Below are positions 26,081 to 35,160 of a stretch of 64,000 nt of DNA, piece by piece (the first letter of the stretch is position 1; each line of letters starts with the position of its first letter). The notes below the pieces were generated by a model that had not been told where the DNA came from, did not search any database, and worked only from the letters and a program-made list of their open reading frames with translations. The DNA is from Rhizobium pisi (lineage in GTDB: Bacteria; Pseudomonadota; Alphaproteobacteria; Rhizobiales; Rhizobiaceae). The stretch lies in assembly GCF_003938655.1 (NCBI RefSeq), contig NZ_RJJT01000011.1:1-64000 (forward strand), in the 5' to 3' direction. The translations under genes were made by a program, and so were the position numbers.

Positions 26081-27568
26081 ATGTTGGAGCGGATTACCAA
26101 AGGCATTACCGGCGCAAGCATTTTTCTTGCATGCTATTTCCTGCTGAATATCGCGCTCCGGCTGACATTGCCGCACACACTTGATCTCGACGAAGCGGAG
26201 CAGTCGTTCTTTTCGCAATATCTGCTCGCCGGTTATAACGAGCAGCCGCCTTTCTACAACTGGATGCAATATGCCGTCGTCTCGGTGACCGGCATATCGA
26301 TGTGGGCGATCTCCGTTCCAAAGAACATCCTCCTATTCTCTTGCTATCTCTTCTACGGCCTTGCCGCCCGCGAAGTGCTGAAAAACCGATCCCTCGCCGC
26401 GGTCGCCATGCTGAGCCTCATCACCTTGCCGCAGGTGGGCTTCCTGGCGCAGAGGGAACTCACTCACACGGTAGCGCTGCTGTTTGCCAGCTCGCTGTTC
26501 CTCTTCGGTTTCTTCCGTACGCTGCAACGACCGACGCTCGGAAGCTATCTCGTCATCGGCATCGCCACCGGCATCGGCCTGATCTCGAAGTATAATTTCG
26601 TCATCCTTCCGTTCGCCGCCCTGATGGCGGTGCTGCCGAACCGGGAATGGCGCAGCCGTCTGTTCGACTGGCGTTTGCTGGTGGCGATCGTCGTCGCCAT
26701 CCTCATCATATTGCCGCATGCGCTCTGGCTGCCCGACAATCTCGCCCGCGCCTCCGCCTCGACACTGAAACGGATGGCCGCCAAGGACGAAGCGGCCGCC
26801 GGCCTTCCCCGCATCGGACAGGGACTGCTCTCCTTCATCATCGCCGTCCTCGGCTTTGTCGCGCTGCCGGTCGTTCTCTTCGCGGCAGCCTTCCGGCGGG
26901 ACTTCTTTCGTGCGCTCTCCTCCTCCAGTCCAATGATACGGGTGATCGAGCGCATGATGGCCATCAGCCTGCTCGCGGTCCTCAGCCTGGTCTTCATTGG
27001 CGGCGCAAGCGATATCCACGAGCGCTGGCTCGACCCGTTTCTGCTCGTCCTGCCGCTCTATCTGTTCCTGAAACTGCAAAGCTCGGGCTTCGACCTTTCC
27101 GCCGGGCTTGCGCGTTTCCGGCCCGTGGTGCCGGTCTTCATGGTCATCATCCTGCTGATCCTGCTGATCCGGATCGTCGGCGTGCAATATGTCGGCTACA
27201 CGAGAACGAACGTTCCCATTTCCGGCTTCGCAGCCGAATTGACCGCCGACCGCAAGCCCGTTCTCATCGTGGCATCGGACAAATACCTTGCCGGCAATCT
27301 GAGATTGGAGCTTGATGTTCCCAGCGCAATGCCGTTCTTCGCCGGTTCCGGCGTTCCCGAATATGCACAGGCGAAAGGGCCGGTGCTGGTCGTCTGGCGC
27401 GGCAAAACGCCTGACGACAAAGCCATCCCGCCAGACTTCGCAGCCGATCTCGAAGCATCGGGCATTCATCTGCAAGAGTTGAACACGCTGACGCTGCCCT
27501 ATCTCTTTGGTGACGACAAACACCTCTTCTCGATCGGCTATTCCTGGGTCGAGGGCGGCACGAAATAG
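26081..27568 (+). CDS. GT39-family membrane glycosyltransferase, paralogue 1 (Rgt-like)
   Basis: A 495-residue inner-membrane protein with about 10-12 helices and a C-terminal periplasmic part. The periplasmic loop after helix 1 has the acidic motif [20 protein letters not shown], then [10 protein letters not shown], typical of dolichyl-phosphate-sugar-dependent transferases (GT39/GT83, ArnT-like). With the GT2 gene next door it fits the Rhizobium Rgt system, in which dodecaprenyl-phosphate-galacturonate made by RgtE is used to add galacturonate to LPS core or lipid A. Which Rgt (A-D) it is cannot be settled by eye. The start at 26081 is chosen by comparison with paralogue 2 (both MLER..TK). 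Confidence 0.82.
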   Translation: MLERITKGITGASIFLACYFLLNIALRLTLPHTLDLDEAEQSFFSQYLLAGYNEQPPFYNWMQYAVVSVTGISMWAISVPKNILLFSCYLFYGLAAREVLKNRSLAAVAMLSLITLPQVGFLAQRELTHTVALLFASSLFLFGFFRTLQRPTLGSYLVIGIATGIGLISKYNFVILPFAALMAVLPNREWRSRLFDWRLLVAIVVAILIILPHALWLPDNLARASASTLKRMAAKDEAAAGLPRIGQGLLSFIIAVLGFVALPVVLFAAAFRRDFFRALSSSSPMIRVIERMMAISLLAVLSLVFIGGASDIHERWLDPFLLVLPLYLFLKLQSSGFDLSAGLARFRPVVPVFMVIILLILLIRIVGVQYVGYTRTNVPISGFAAELTADRKPVLIVASDKYLAGNLRLELDVPSAMPFFAGSGVPEYAQAKGPVLVVWRGKTPDDKAIPPDFAADLEASGIHLQELNTLTLPYLFGDDKHLFSIGYSWVEGGTK

Positions 27569-27639
27569 GATAGGGACGGACGGCGCCATATTAGCCGATT
27601 ACGGGGAAACCGGCATTGGCCGCTGGCAACAGGCGAACA

Positions 27640-27735
27640 CTTCATGTAGTAGGCTTTCCCAAGTGCTGCGGCGGCTATGAAAGCCGTTCCGCCCGACGGC
27701 CTTTTGGAGATAAGAGTTGCAAACAACGGTAGAAA
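27640..27735. repeat. Duplicated UPF0104/GT2 start region, copy B
   Basis: This contains CTTCATGTAGTAGGC (27640-27654), identical to copy A. On the reverse strand the codons after its ATG (MKCSPVASGQCRFPRNR) resemble the UPF0104 start (MKSSIVESRQSWFMRNR) before the frame is lost. The GT2 start codon is at 27717. Copy B thus keeps the GT2 gene and a UPF0104 stub, the mirror image of copy A. Confidence 0.65.
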
Positions 27736-28733
27736 CCATTCGCGGTGCGAATGATCCGGTACAATCGCTCGAACTGTCGCTGGTCGTGCCTATTTTCAAC
27801 GAAGAGGAAAGCGTCGGCCCGCTTGTAGAGCGTGTCGTGGCTGCGATGGCCGCCTATCCGCATCGCTGGGAACTGATCCTCGTCGACGACGGCAGCACGG
27901 ATGCGACGCTCGTCAACGCCCGCAAGTTCGTCGGACGCGAGGGACTGACGCTCAGAATCGTCGAGCTGCAGCGCAACTTCGGCCAGACCGCCGCAATGCA
28001 GGCCGGTATCGACACCGCCCAGGGCCGCCTGATTGCGACGATGGACGGCGACCTGCAGAACGACCCGAAGGACATTCCTGCGATGGTCGCCGAACTGGAA
28101 CGGCGTGAACTCGACCTCCTGGTCGGCTGGCGCAAGAACCGCAAGGACGGGCTGTTCTTGCGCAAGATCCCCTCCTGGTGCGCCAACTACCTGATCGGCC
28201 GCATCACCGGCGTCAAGCTGCACGATTACGGCTGCAGCTTGAAAATCTACCGTGCCTCGATCATCAAGCAAGTGAAGCTGATGGGCGAAATGCACCGCTT
28301 CATCCCGGCCTGGGTTGCCGGCGTCGTCCCTAGCTCGCGCATCGGCGAGATGGCCGTTACCCATCATGCCCGCGAGCATGGCGTTTCGAAATACGGCATT
28401 TCACGCACCTTCCGCGTCATCCTCGACCTGCTTTCGGTGATGTTCTTCATGCGCTACAAGGCGCGGCCCGGGCATTTCTTCGGCTCGCTGGGTCTTGGCC
28501 TCGGCGCGATCGCGATGCTGATCCTCATCTATCTCGGCTTCGACAAGTTCATCCTGGGCAATGATATCGGCACGCGCCCGATGCTGATGGTCGGCGTCGT
28601 GCTTCTGCTGTCCTCGGTGCAGATGATCACCACCGGCATCTTGGCGGAAATGATCGCGCGGACCTATTACCGTGACGACGCTTCTCCGAATTATATCGTG
28701 CGGCAGATTTTCGACGACCAGACCAAAGCATAA
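27717..28733 (+). CDS. rgtE: GT2 polyprenyl-phosphate sugar transferase (RgtE-like)
   Basis: A 338-residue protein with an N-terminal GT-A domain (LSLVVPIFNEEESVGPLV, then LILVDDGSTDATL, ATMDGDLQNDPKDIP with the metal-binding DGD, and WRKNRKDG) and two C-terminal membrane helices (about 235-310). This is the DPM1/ArnC layout: it transfers a sugar from a nucleotide donor to polyprenyl phosphate on the cytoplasmic side. Surrounded by three GT39 genes, it best fits RgtE, the dodecaprenyl-phosphate-galacturonate synthase of Rhizobium. The start is TTG with TTGGAG upstream. It is 12 bases ahead of paralogue 2 and cotranscribed with it. Confidence 0.8.
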   Translation: MQTTVETIRGANDPVQSLELSLVVPIFNEEESVGPLVERVVAAMAAYPHRWELILVDDGSTDATLVNARKFVGREGLTLRIVELQRNFGQTAAMQAGIDTAQGRLIATMDGDLQNDPKDIPAMVAELERRELDLLVGWRKNRKDGLFLRKIPSWCANYLIGRITGVKLHDYGCSLKIYRASIIKQVKLMGEMHRFIPAWVAGVVPSSRIGEMAVTHHAREHGVSKYGISRTFRVILDLLSVMFFMRYKARPGHFFGSLGLGLGAIAMLILIYLGFDKFILGNDIGTRPMLMVGVVLLLSSVQMITTGILAEMIARTYYRDDASPNYIVRQIFDDQTKA

Positions 28734-28745
28734 GCCGGCGGCACG

Positions 28746-30245
28746 ATGCTGGAGCGCGCGACGAAGACGATCAGAACCGCGGGCCTGCTGCTTGCAGCCT
28801 ATTTCCTGCTCAACATCGTGCTTCGCATCGCGCTTCCGCATTCGCTTGAGCTTGATGAAGCCGAGCAATCCTCCTTCTCGCAATATCTGCTGGCGGGCTA
28901 CGGCCCGCAGCCGCCTTTTTACAACTGGATGCAATATGCCATCGTCTCGGTGGCGGGCATGTCGATGGGCGCGCTTGTTGTTCCGAAGAATATCCTGCTC
29001 TTTCTGTGTTACCTCTTCTACGGTCTTGCGGGACGCGAAGCACTGAAAGATCAGGCGCTTGCCGCCGTCGCCATGCTGGCACTGATCACCCTGCCCCAGG
29101 TCTCGTACATGGCCCAGCAGGACCTGACCCACACGACCGCCCTGCTCTTTGCCAGTTCGCTGTTCCTCTACGGCTTCTTCCGCACGCTCGACCGGCCCGA
29201 TACCGGCGGTTACCTCCTGCTCGGCCTTGCGACTGGCATCGGGCTGATCTCGAAATATAACTTTGCCCTGATGCCCGTAGTCGCGCTGATCGCGATCCTG
29301 CCCGATGCGGAATGGCGGCGAAGGGTGCTCGATTGGCGTCTGCTCATCGCAATCGCCGTCGCGCTCGTCATCGTCCTGCCGCACGCGATCTGGCTGCGGA
29401 ACAATCTCGCCTTCGCTTCCTCCGATACTCTGGTCAAGATGGCCGCCGGCAGCGAGCCCGCCGGCACCTTGCGCATCGGGAAAGGCCTTCTCGCCTTTGT
29501 CGTCGCCATCATCGCCTTTGCGGCGCTGCCCGTTGCCGTCTTCGCCGCCGCCTTCCGGCGAGATCTCTTCAGGGCATTCTCGGCGGGAAACCGTTGGACG
29601 CGGTTGATGGAGCGGATGATGCTCGCAAGCCTTGCCGGCATCGCTCTCATCGTGCTCTTCACCGGCTCCACCATGGTTCGCGAACGCTGGCTGGACCCGT
29701 TCCTGCTCGTGCTGCCGATCTATTTCCTGGCGAAGATGCAGGCAGCCGGGCTCGACCTTTCGGGCGGACTGCGCCGCTTCCGGCCCGTTGTGCCGGTGCT
29801 GATGGCCTGCGTGCTGGTCGCGCTCGGCTTCCGCGTCGTGGGCGCCGGCCTGATCGGCACCTACAGCAGGCCGAACGTGCCGATGGCCGGCTTCGCGCGC
29901 GAAATGACGCGGCAGGCCGAACCGGCGCTCATCGTCGCGTCGGATACCTATGTCGGCGGCAACATGCGGCTGCAGTTTCCCGATGTGCCGGTCGTGATCC
30001 CCGATTTTCCTGTGCCGGGCATTCCGGCCTATGCGTCAGCCGACGGCCCTGTGCTCATCGCCTGGCGCGGCAAAAAGACGGCGACGGCTGCGGATGCCGT
30101 CATGCCGGAGCGGTTTTCATCGGCGCTGACGGCGGCCGGCATCACGCCGCAAGAGGTCGGCTCGTTGTCGCTTCCCTATTATTTCGGCCGCCAGGGCGAC
30201 AATTTTTTGCTCGGTTATGCCTGGGCTCGGCCGAGGAACAGATAG
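28746..30245 (+). CDS. GT39-family membrane glycosyltransferase, paralogue 2 (Rgt-like)
   Basis: A 499-residue close relative of paralogue 1 across its whole length ([68 protein letters not shown]). It is an inner-membrane transferase that uses a lipid-linked sugar, probably polyprenyl-phosphate-galacturonate from the preceding GT2. The paralogues likely attach sugar to different LPS positions. Confidence 0.85.
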   Translation: MLERATKTIRTAGLLLAAYFLLNIVLRIALPHSLELDEAEQSSFSQYLLAGYGPQPPFYNWMQYAIVSVAGMSMGALVVPKNILLFLCYLFYGLAGREALKDQALAAVAMLALITLPQVSYMAQQDLTHTTALLFASSLFLYGFFRTLDRPDTGGYLLLGLATGIGLISKYNFALMPVVALIAILPDAEWRRRVLDWRLLIAIAVALVIVLPHAIWLRNNLAFASSDTLVKMAAGSEPAGTLRIGKGLLAFVVAIIAFAALPVAVFAAAFRRDLFRAFSAGNRWTRLMERMMLASLAGIALIVLFTGSTMVRERWLDPFLLVLPIYFLAKMQAAGLDLSGGLRRFRPVVPVLMACVLVALGFRVVGAGLIGTYSRPNVPMAGFAREMTRQAEPALIVASDTYVGGNMRLQFPDVPVVIPDFPVPGIPAYASADGPVLIAWRGKKTATAADAVMPERFSSALTAAGITPQEVGSLSLPYYFGRQGDNFLLGYAWARPRNR

Positions 30246-30246
30246 A

Positions 30247-31731
30247 ATGACCGAAACCAGCCTTCGCGACATGCGATGGATTTTCATCCTGCTGGCCGCC
30301 TATTTCACGCTTCAATTCGGCGTGCGGCTCGCGACCTCCCATTCGCTCGATCTCGACGAGGCCGAGCAGGCCTTCCGCTCGCAATGGCTCGCCGCCGGTT
30401 ATGGCCCGCAGCCGCCTTTCTACAACTGGCTTCAGTATACGGTCTTCCAGTTTGCCGGCGTTTCGCTTGCCGCCCTTTCAGTGGTGAAGAACCTTCTGCT
30501 CTTCACCTCTTACCTGCTCTATGGCCTGACCGCGCGTCTCATCCTGCGCGACAAGGCGCTTGCCGCGATCGCAACGCTCGGGCTGCTGACGATCCCGCAG
30601 ATGGCTTTCGAAATGCAGCGAGACCTGACGCATACGGTCGCCGTGTTCTTCTCGGCCACAGTCTTCTTCTACGGTTTCGTTCGCAGCCTGAAGCAACCGA
30701 GCCTCAGCTCCTACCTCGTCGCCGGCATCGGCATTGGCTTCGGCCTGCTTGCCAAGTACAATTTCGCGATCCTGCCGGCCGCAGCCCTGGTTGCGGCGCT
30801 GGCGGATGCGCGCCTGCGGCCGCGGATCTTCGACTGGCGACTCGCGCTGACTGCAGCGGTGGCGCTCCTCATAACCCTGCCGCATCTCTTCTGGCTCAGG
30901 GACAATCTCCATTTTGCGACCGCGCGAACGATGGAAAAGATGACCGCGAGCGACAATGCGAGCTATCCGATGCAGGTGGCCATGGGCGTCGGTTCGCTCG
31001 GGCTCGCCATCATCGGCTTTGCCGGATTGACGATGGCCGTGTTTGCGGCCGTCTTCGGCAAGAGCCTGCGCGCGGCGTTCGCTGCCCATTCGGAATGGAC
31101 GCGGCTCATCGAGCGGATGATGCTCGTTTTCGTCATCGGCATTCTGTTGCTGATTGTCTTCGGCGGTGCTGCCGGCATCAAGGATCGCTGGCTGGTGCCG
31201 ATGCTCTTCATCCTGCCGCTCTATCTTTGCCTGAAGATCGAGGCGGCAGGCGTCGTGACAGACCGAGCGTTCCGACGGTTCATAGCCGTCATCGCCATCA
31301 TCATGATCGGCGTGCCATCAGCCCTTTACGGCAGCGTCGCAGCCGCACGCTTCACCGGTCATTACGAGCGGCTGAACAGGCCCTATGCCACGATGTTGGA
31401 AACCTTGCGCCAACAGGCCGAACCGGCGGCAATCCTGGCCGGCGACAGCCTGCTTGCCGGCAATCTCAGGCAGGATATTCCCGGCGTACCAGTCGTTTCC
31501 ATGGATTATCCCGGCTTCAACCCGGATCTCTCCAGCCGGCGACCGCTTCTCCTGGTGTGGCTCCTCCCCAGGGGCGGAAGCGAAGCGCTTCCGCCAGCCA
31601 TGGCTCAATGGTTGCAAGCCAATCTCGGCGCATCCGCGCCTGAGGCATTGGTGATCGACGCACCCTATTTCTATCAGCGCGGCGACGACCGCTATCGTTT
31701 CGGCTATGCCTGGGTCAACCAGCCGGACTGA
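30247..31731 (+). CDS. GT39-family membrane glycosyltransferase, paralogue 3 (Rgt-like)
   Basis: 494 residues, the most diverged of the three paralogues but with the same acidic loop ([30 protein letters not shown]) and the RWLVPMLFILPLYL segment. It starts one base after the stop of paralogue 2, so translation is probably coupled. The 3' end of this gene is the left copy of the direct repeat bounding the Tad island, and a deleted relic of a fourth GT39 lies at 46936-47125. Role as for the other paralogues; inferred. Confidence 0.85.
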   Translation: MTETSLRDMRWIFILLAAYFTLQFGVRLATSHSLDLDEAEQAFRSQWLAAGYGPQPPFYNWLQYTVFQFAGVSLAALSVVKNLLLFTSYLLYGLTARLILRDKALAAIATLGLLTIPQMAFEMQRDLTHTVAVFFSATVFFYGFVRSLKQPSLSSYLVAGIGIGFGLLAKYNFAILPAAALVAALADARLRPRIFDWRLALTAAVALLITLPHLFWLRDNLHFATARTMEKMTASDNASYPMQVAMGVGSLGLAIIGFAGLTMAVFAAVFGKSLRAAFAAHSEWTRLIERMMLVFVIGILLLIVFGGAAGIKDRWLVPMLFILPLYLCLKIEAAGVVTDRAFRRFIAVIAIIMIGVPSALYGSVAAARFTGHYERLNRPYATMLETLRQQAEPAAILAGDSLLAGNLRQDIPGVPVVSMDYPGFNPDLSSRRPLLLVWLLPRGGSEALPPAMAQWLQANLGASAPEALVIDAPYFYQRGDDRYRFGYAWVNQPD

Positions 31732-31779
31732 ACGAAATCAGGATTTCAGCTCCTTCCAGGCCGCGTCCAGCGCCAGCTT
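31573..31779. repeat. Left direct repeat of the Tad island
   Basis: About 207 bases: the last 159 of the GT39 paralogue 3 gene plus a 42-base copy of the 3' end of the aminotransferase gene. A hand alignment with 46970-47172 gives about 180 identical positions of 203, with one 3-base gap. Orientation is the same, so these are direct repeats. Confidence 0.85.
31738..31779 (-). pseudogene. 3' stub of the class III aminotransferase
   Basis: The reverse strand reads KLALDAAWKELKS followed by a stop, the same as the C-terminus of the intact aminotransferase ending at 47132. Nothing upstream of these codons matches that gene; similarity stops abruptly after 31779. It marks the left edge of the inserted or duplicated DNA. 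Confidence 0.85.
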
Positions 31780-31807
31780 CCGGCGGGGGCGGTTCAACGC
31801 TTTTCTA

Positions 31808-32365
31808 TCACGCCGATATTGCACGCTTGATGACTGTCAAGTGCCAGCAGATGCATGCCAAAAATACGGATATGAAAAGGAAGGTCCCAAGCGGTTGGGC
31901 TAGCGGCAGGAACGACCAGTCGCCTCGTTGAAATTGAGGCAGCGCAAAGTCGGAAAGGCCAGCTTGTGCAACTGCTGCCTTCCCCACAGATAGACCGGTC
32001 GCGATCAGCGCGATATGGGCATGGATGAACCCTGAACGGTGGTGTCGTTGCGGCTGCACGGCCACTCGAATCCCGAAAATCGATGCAAGCACCAACAGGA
32101 CCGTGGCACTCCAAATTCCAACGCCGGGTACAGCCAAAAGCAGATAGATGGGCTCGCGCATGACCGGAAGTATTGTCATATACAGCCACCAGGCGAACGC
32201 ACTTGAGGGGTGGCTTTCCAAGAGCGGCATGCTAAGAACGAAGAGCAATGCTATTGCGTAGGCCAGCGATGGGCCAAGTCGCATCATCGTGAAAATAGCG
32301 ATCCACATGCAGCGTTCCATCCTTCGACCTGAGGAGGGGGATAGGCGACGTTGATTGATTTCCAC
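31808..32365 (-). CDS. Unknown multi-helix membrane protein
   Basis: A 185-residue frame (GTG at the upstream limit; ATG choices at 32320 and 32308) with four to five hydrophobic helices, for example AYAIALLFVLSMPLL, LLLAVPGVGIWSATVLLVLA, HAHIALIATGLSVG and TFLFISVFLACICW. I do not recognise the family. Codon use is less GC-rich than flanking core genes. It lies just inside the left repeat of the Tad island, facing outwards, and may be cargo unrelated to the pilus. Confidence 0.55.
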   Translation of the reverse strand: MEINQRRLSPSSGRRMERCMWIAIFTMMRLGPSLAYAIALLFVLSMPLLESHPSSAFAWWLYMTILPVMREPIYLLLAVPGVGIWSATVLLVLASIFGIRVAVQPQRHHRSGFIHAHIALIATGLSVGKAAVAQAGLSDFALPQFQRGDWSFLPLAQPLGTFLFISVFLACICWHLTVIKRAISA

Positions 32366-32386
32366 TCAAGGAGTCACGCGGCACAT

Positions 32387-32412
32387 AATGCCTACTTTGG
32401 ATAGTAGGCATT
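32387..32412. promoter_or_regulatory. Perfect inverted repeat with T tract
   Basis: AATGCCTACT, loop TTGGAT, AGTAGGCATT (10-bp arms) followed by TTT. It has terminator shape on the plus strand, but no plus-strand gene ends nearby. It sits between the divergent membrane-protein and TPR genes, so an operator is also possible. Confidence 0.5.
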
Positions 32413-32548
32413 TTTATCACGCCCTCGCATTCCGGCGATGACCGTCTCTCTCGCTTTTTTGTGAGTATATGCTTAAATTCTTGAGTTGTTAGCTTTTTTT
32501 CACGATGATTGCCGGTGAACGCATCCGAGTCTTAGGTAAGAGTGTCTG

Positions 32549-33088
32549 ATGGGGATCAAATTGCCAATGTTGCAGATCAGAGCTGGGACTAAATGCATTG
32601 CGCTTTTGATAGCGACTGGAGCGATTTTAGCTGGTTGCCAGTCATCCGGCGTTGATGGCCTTGCTGCTTATGGCGATAGTGCAAAGACCGTCGAGGATGA
32701 CTCCGCTGTCGCCTTCTATAAGAACGACGAGTTGATAACCACCGGCAAACTGCAGTTTCAGGAAAAGAACTACGGAAAATCCTACGCCATTTACAAGCGA
32801 GCGGTTGACGTTTTTCCGCAGGATCCGGCCGCTTGGCTAGGCTTAGCGGCCTCCGCCGACATGGTTGCCCGCTTCGACACGTCCGATCGCGCCTACAAGC
32901 AGCTCTCGCGAATGATCGGCAACACCCCGGTCTACTACAACAATATCGGATATTCTCACCTATTACGCGGTGATTTGCGCACTGCCAGAGGGTATTTCCT
33001 GAAAGCCTATGAGCTTGATCCCGGAAATGAAATCACTGCCCGTAACCTCGAATTGATGAAGAACAGCGTAAATTACGCTCAGCGGTGA
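32549..33088 (+). CDS. tadD: TadD-like TPR lipoprotein
   Basis: A 179-residue protein with a lipoprotein signal (ATGAILAGC, acylated Cys30) and about three TPR repeats (residues 70-170: LQFQEKNYGKSYAIYKRAVD; YYNNIGYSHLLRGDLRTARG; YFLKAYELDPGNEI). This matches TadD, the outer-membrane-anchored pilotin-like factor of Tad systems that helps the secretin. It is transcribed opposite to the main tad operon, at the far end of the island. Confidence 0.75.
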   Translation: MGIKLPMLQIRAGTKCIALLIATGAILAGCQSSGVDGLAAYGDSAKTVEDDSAVAFYKNDELITTGKLQFQEKNYGKSYAIYKRAVDVFPQDPAAWLGLAASADMVARFDTSDRAYKQLSRMIGNTPVYYNNIGYSHLLRGDLRTARGYFLKAYELDPGNEITARNLELMKNSVNYAQR

Positions 33089-33204
33089 TAGGCCTTTCAG
33101 CGATCGGCAATCTGCGTCGAGATTGGAGCGCCTTTGTCGCATCGCGAGCATCGGCGCGGCGCCCTTGGCAGCGATTGCTTTGGAGATTTCGGCGACGTCG
33201 TTAT

Positions 33205-33780
33205 TTACCGGGCCTTGCGAAGTATGAGCTGGCCTTCCGGCGAGAGTGTTCGTTCGTAACGCGGCAGGTCATTCACTGAAATGCCCCCGGCTTGGATGGA
33301 TGCAAGAGTGCTATCCGGAGTTTGAGTTTCCGCCGGCACGGCAGGGAGCGGCGGTGCGAAAAATTGTACCGGTTCCTTGCCGGGCGCGCTAAGGACCAAA
33401 GCTGAACCCATGCGTGCGCCGCTTGTGTCATTACTCATCCGTTCGTTCATCGACAAAACAGCCTTTTGCAGGCTATCCACCTCCTGGCGGACAAGTGCGA
33501 CGTCGTCGGCCTTGGCATTATCCGCGATGTTGTGCGACTGCTTTTCCAGTTGTCCTCTCAGGCCATCGATAGACCTTTTAAGCGCGCCAATGGTCTCGCG
33601 GCTCTCGCGAACATCCGCTGAGTTTTTGGCGGTATAGATGAGAACGCCAGCATTCACAGGCAAGAGCATCAGGAGCAAACCGACGAGTAGCGGGCTTTTT
33701 GAGCCTCTCTGCTCTATTGTTCGCAAATTGCTTGGTTTTGCGCGGTCGGCTTCGACCTCGATATTCGGAATGCTGGTCAT
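33205..33780 (-). CDS. Membrane-anchored coiled-coil protein of the Tad island
   Basis: A 191-residue protein with a cytoplasmic N-terminus of about 28 residues, one transmembrane helix (LLVGLLLMLLPVNAGVLIY, about 30-48), then a coiled coil (about 55-118: ETIGALKRSIDGLRGQLEKQ onward) and a Pro/Ala-rich tail. It is the last gene of the leftward operon, 60 bases after the AAA ATPase gene. I know no named Tad component of this form. It may be a periplasmic scaffold or partner of the ATPase; that is inference. Confidence 0.65.
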   Translation of the reverse strand: MTSIPNIEVEADRAKPSNLRTIEQRGSKSPLLVGLLLMLLPVNAGVLIYTAKNSADVRESRETIGALKRSIDGLRGQLEKQSHNIADNAKADDVALVRQEVDSLQKAVLSMNERMSNDTSGARMGSALVLSAPGKEPVQFFAPPLPAVPAETQTPDSTLASIQAGGISVNDLPRYERTLSPEGQLILRKAR

Positions 33781-33840
33781 TCGATTACTCCCCGTAAGTC
33801 ATTTAATCTGCGTTGGCCGCGATCAGCGCCAAGTCCGCGA

Positions 33841-35145
33841 TCATTCCGATGTAAACACGCCTTCCCAGGCCCGTTCGAGCATGTCGAGCGATGCGTTTCC
33901 GGCTATACCGTTGAAATTGCAGTAAGAACTGACGAAATCCAGAAGATATTTCGGATGATAGCAAGATGCCGGCATATCGCCGTTGTACTTGCGATCGTAA
34001 AACAGGTTCAGGTCTGGATCACTGACAACCAATCCGGTGCCACTGGCATAGGATCTGAAGATTCTGATATATTCGTCGCGCGACGGCGTGTTCACAAAGA
34101 TCTTGTATTTGAGGCGCCGCAAGCCCGCCTCGTCGGAAAGGTCCTTCGGTGCGATATTCGTCGAAAATACCACCAACTCGTCAAAGGGAACCCTGAACTT
34201 CTTGCCGGTGTGCAGCGTCAGGAAGTCATATCCGCGCTCGAGCGGTACAATCCAACGATTGATGAGCGCCTGCGGCGCCACTTGTTGGCGCCCGAAGTCG
34301 TCGATGATGAAAACGCCGCCGGACGCCTTCAAGTGGATGGGCGCTTCATAGACATTCGGTCCTTCGTTGAAGGTGAGATCGAGCTGATCGAGGGTCAATT
34401 CCCCGCCCGTCTTGATCACCGGACGGCGGCATTCGATCCATCGTTGATCGGCTTTCGGATGGGATTCTGTGCCAGCCTCCGATACGGGGTGATGCACCGC
34501 TTCGTCATAGAAACTGATGACATGGCCGCCGACCTCGATGGCATAGGGCACCCAGATTGTTTGGCGAAACAGTTGCGACGTCCGCTCGGCGATGCTCGTC
34601 TTTCCGTTGCCGGGTGGTCCGTAAAGCAGGATGGAGCGACCGGAGTTGATGGCCGGGCCGAGCTTTTCAACCAAGGTGTTTGAGAGCACAAGCCCGTCAA
34701 GGCTGTCGTTCAACCGCTCAGGGGTCACGCGTTCGTCATGGATGGACTGCAAAACTACTTGCCGGCAGAACGCGTCCAGCGATACCGGCGCCGGCCCGAC
34801 ATATTGGCATTGACGCGACGCCGCGTGGGCATATTCGAACCCCTTCATGGAAAGCGCATATCGAATATCGGATCGCACATCCTCACCGGCCAAGCCGCGA
34901 GCCTCGAGATATGCGAGTTTCACGAGTTCCTTGATCAGGACATTGACGATCACTTTCGGCAATCTCATGCGGTCCGCCAGATGAGATGCCGTGGTTGTAT
35001 CCTGCTCGGCCGCGCATTTTACCGCCAGCCGAAGCAGGAACGACAAATCCAGTCCGGCTTGTTCTATGCTTGCCGGTGCCATCGGCATACGCGGATCGAG
35101 GGAAATGATGGCATCCTTACGATCCTGTTCGAGCGAATACTGCAT
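33841..35145 (-). CDS. AAA+ ATPase encoded with the Tad pilus
   Basis: A 434-residue protein. Residues about 30-105 look like a winged helix (HLADRMRLPKVIVNVLIKEL). The AAA+ core has Walker A GPPGNGKT at 176-183, Walker B GVFIIDDFGRQ near 277-287, and a sensor-1-like VVFSTNIAP. It differs from the secretion ATPase CpaF, has no membrane helix, and is more like chaperone or MoxR-type ATPases. It is the next gene after tadC in the same direction (15 bases between). Comparable ATPases occur in some rhizobial Tad loci, but no role is established. Confidence 0.75.
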   Translation of the reverse strand: MQYSLEQDRKDAIISLDPRMPMAPASIEQAGLDLSFLLRLAVKCAAEQDTTTASHLADRMRLPKVIVNVLIKELVKLAYLEARGLAGEDVRSDIRYALSMKGFEYAHAASRQCQYVGPAPVSLDAFCRQVVLQSIHDERVTPERLNDSLDGLVLSNTLVEKLGPAINSGRSILLYGPPGNGKTSIAERTSQLFRQTIWVPYAIEVGGHVISFYDEAVHHPVSEAGTESHPKADQRWIECRRPVIKTGGELTLDQLDLTFNEGPNVYEAPIHLKASGGVFIIDDFGRQQVAPQALINRWIVPLERGYDFLTLHTGKKFRVPFDELVVFSTNIAPKDLSDEAGLRRLKYKIFVNTPSRDEYIRIFRSYASGTGLVVSDPDLNLFYDRKYNGDMPASCYHPKYLLDFVSSYCNFNGIAGNASLDMLERAWEGVFTSE

Positions 35146-35160
35146 ACGACCTCGCTTGGC

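Noticed and set aside
26333..27589. Long minus-strand frame opposite GT39 paralogue 1
   Set aside because: Its composition (rich in Asp, Glu, Gln, Arg and His) is that of an antisense shadow of a membrane protein.
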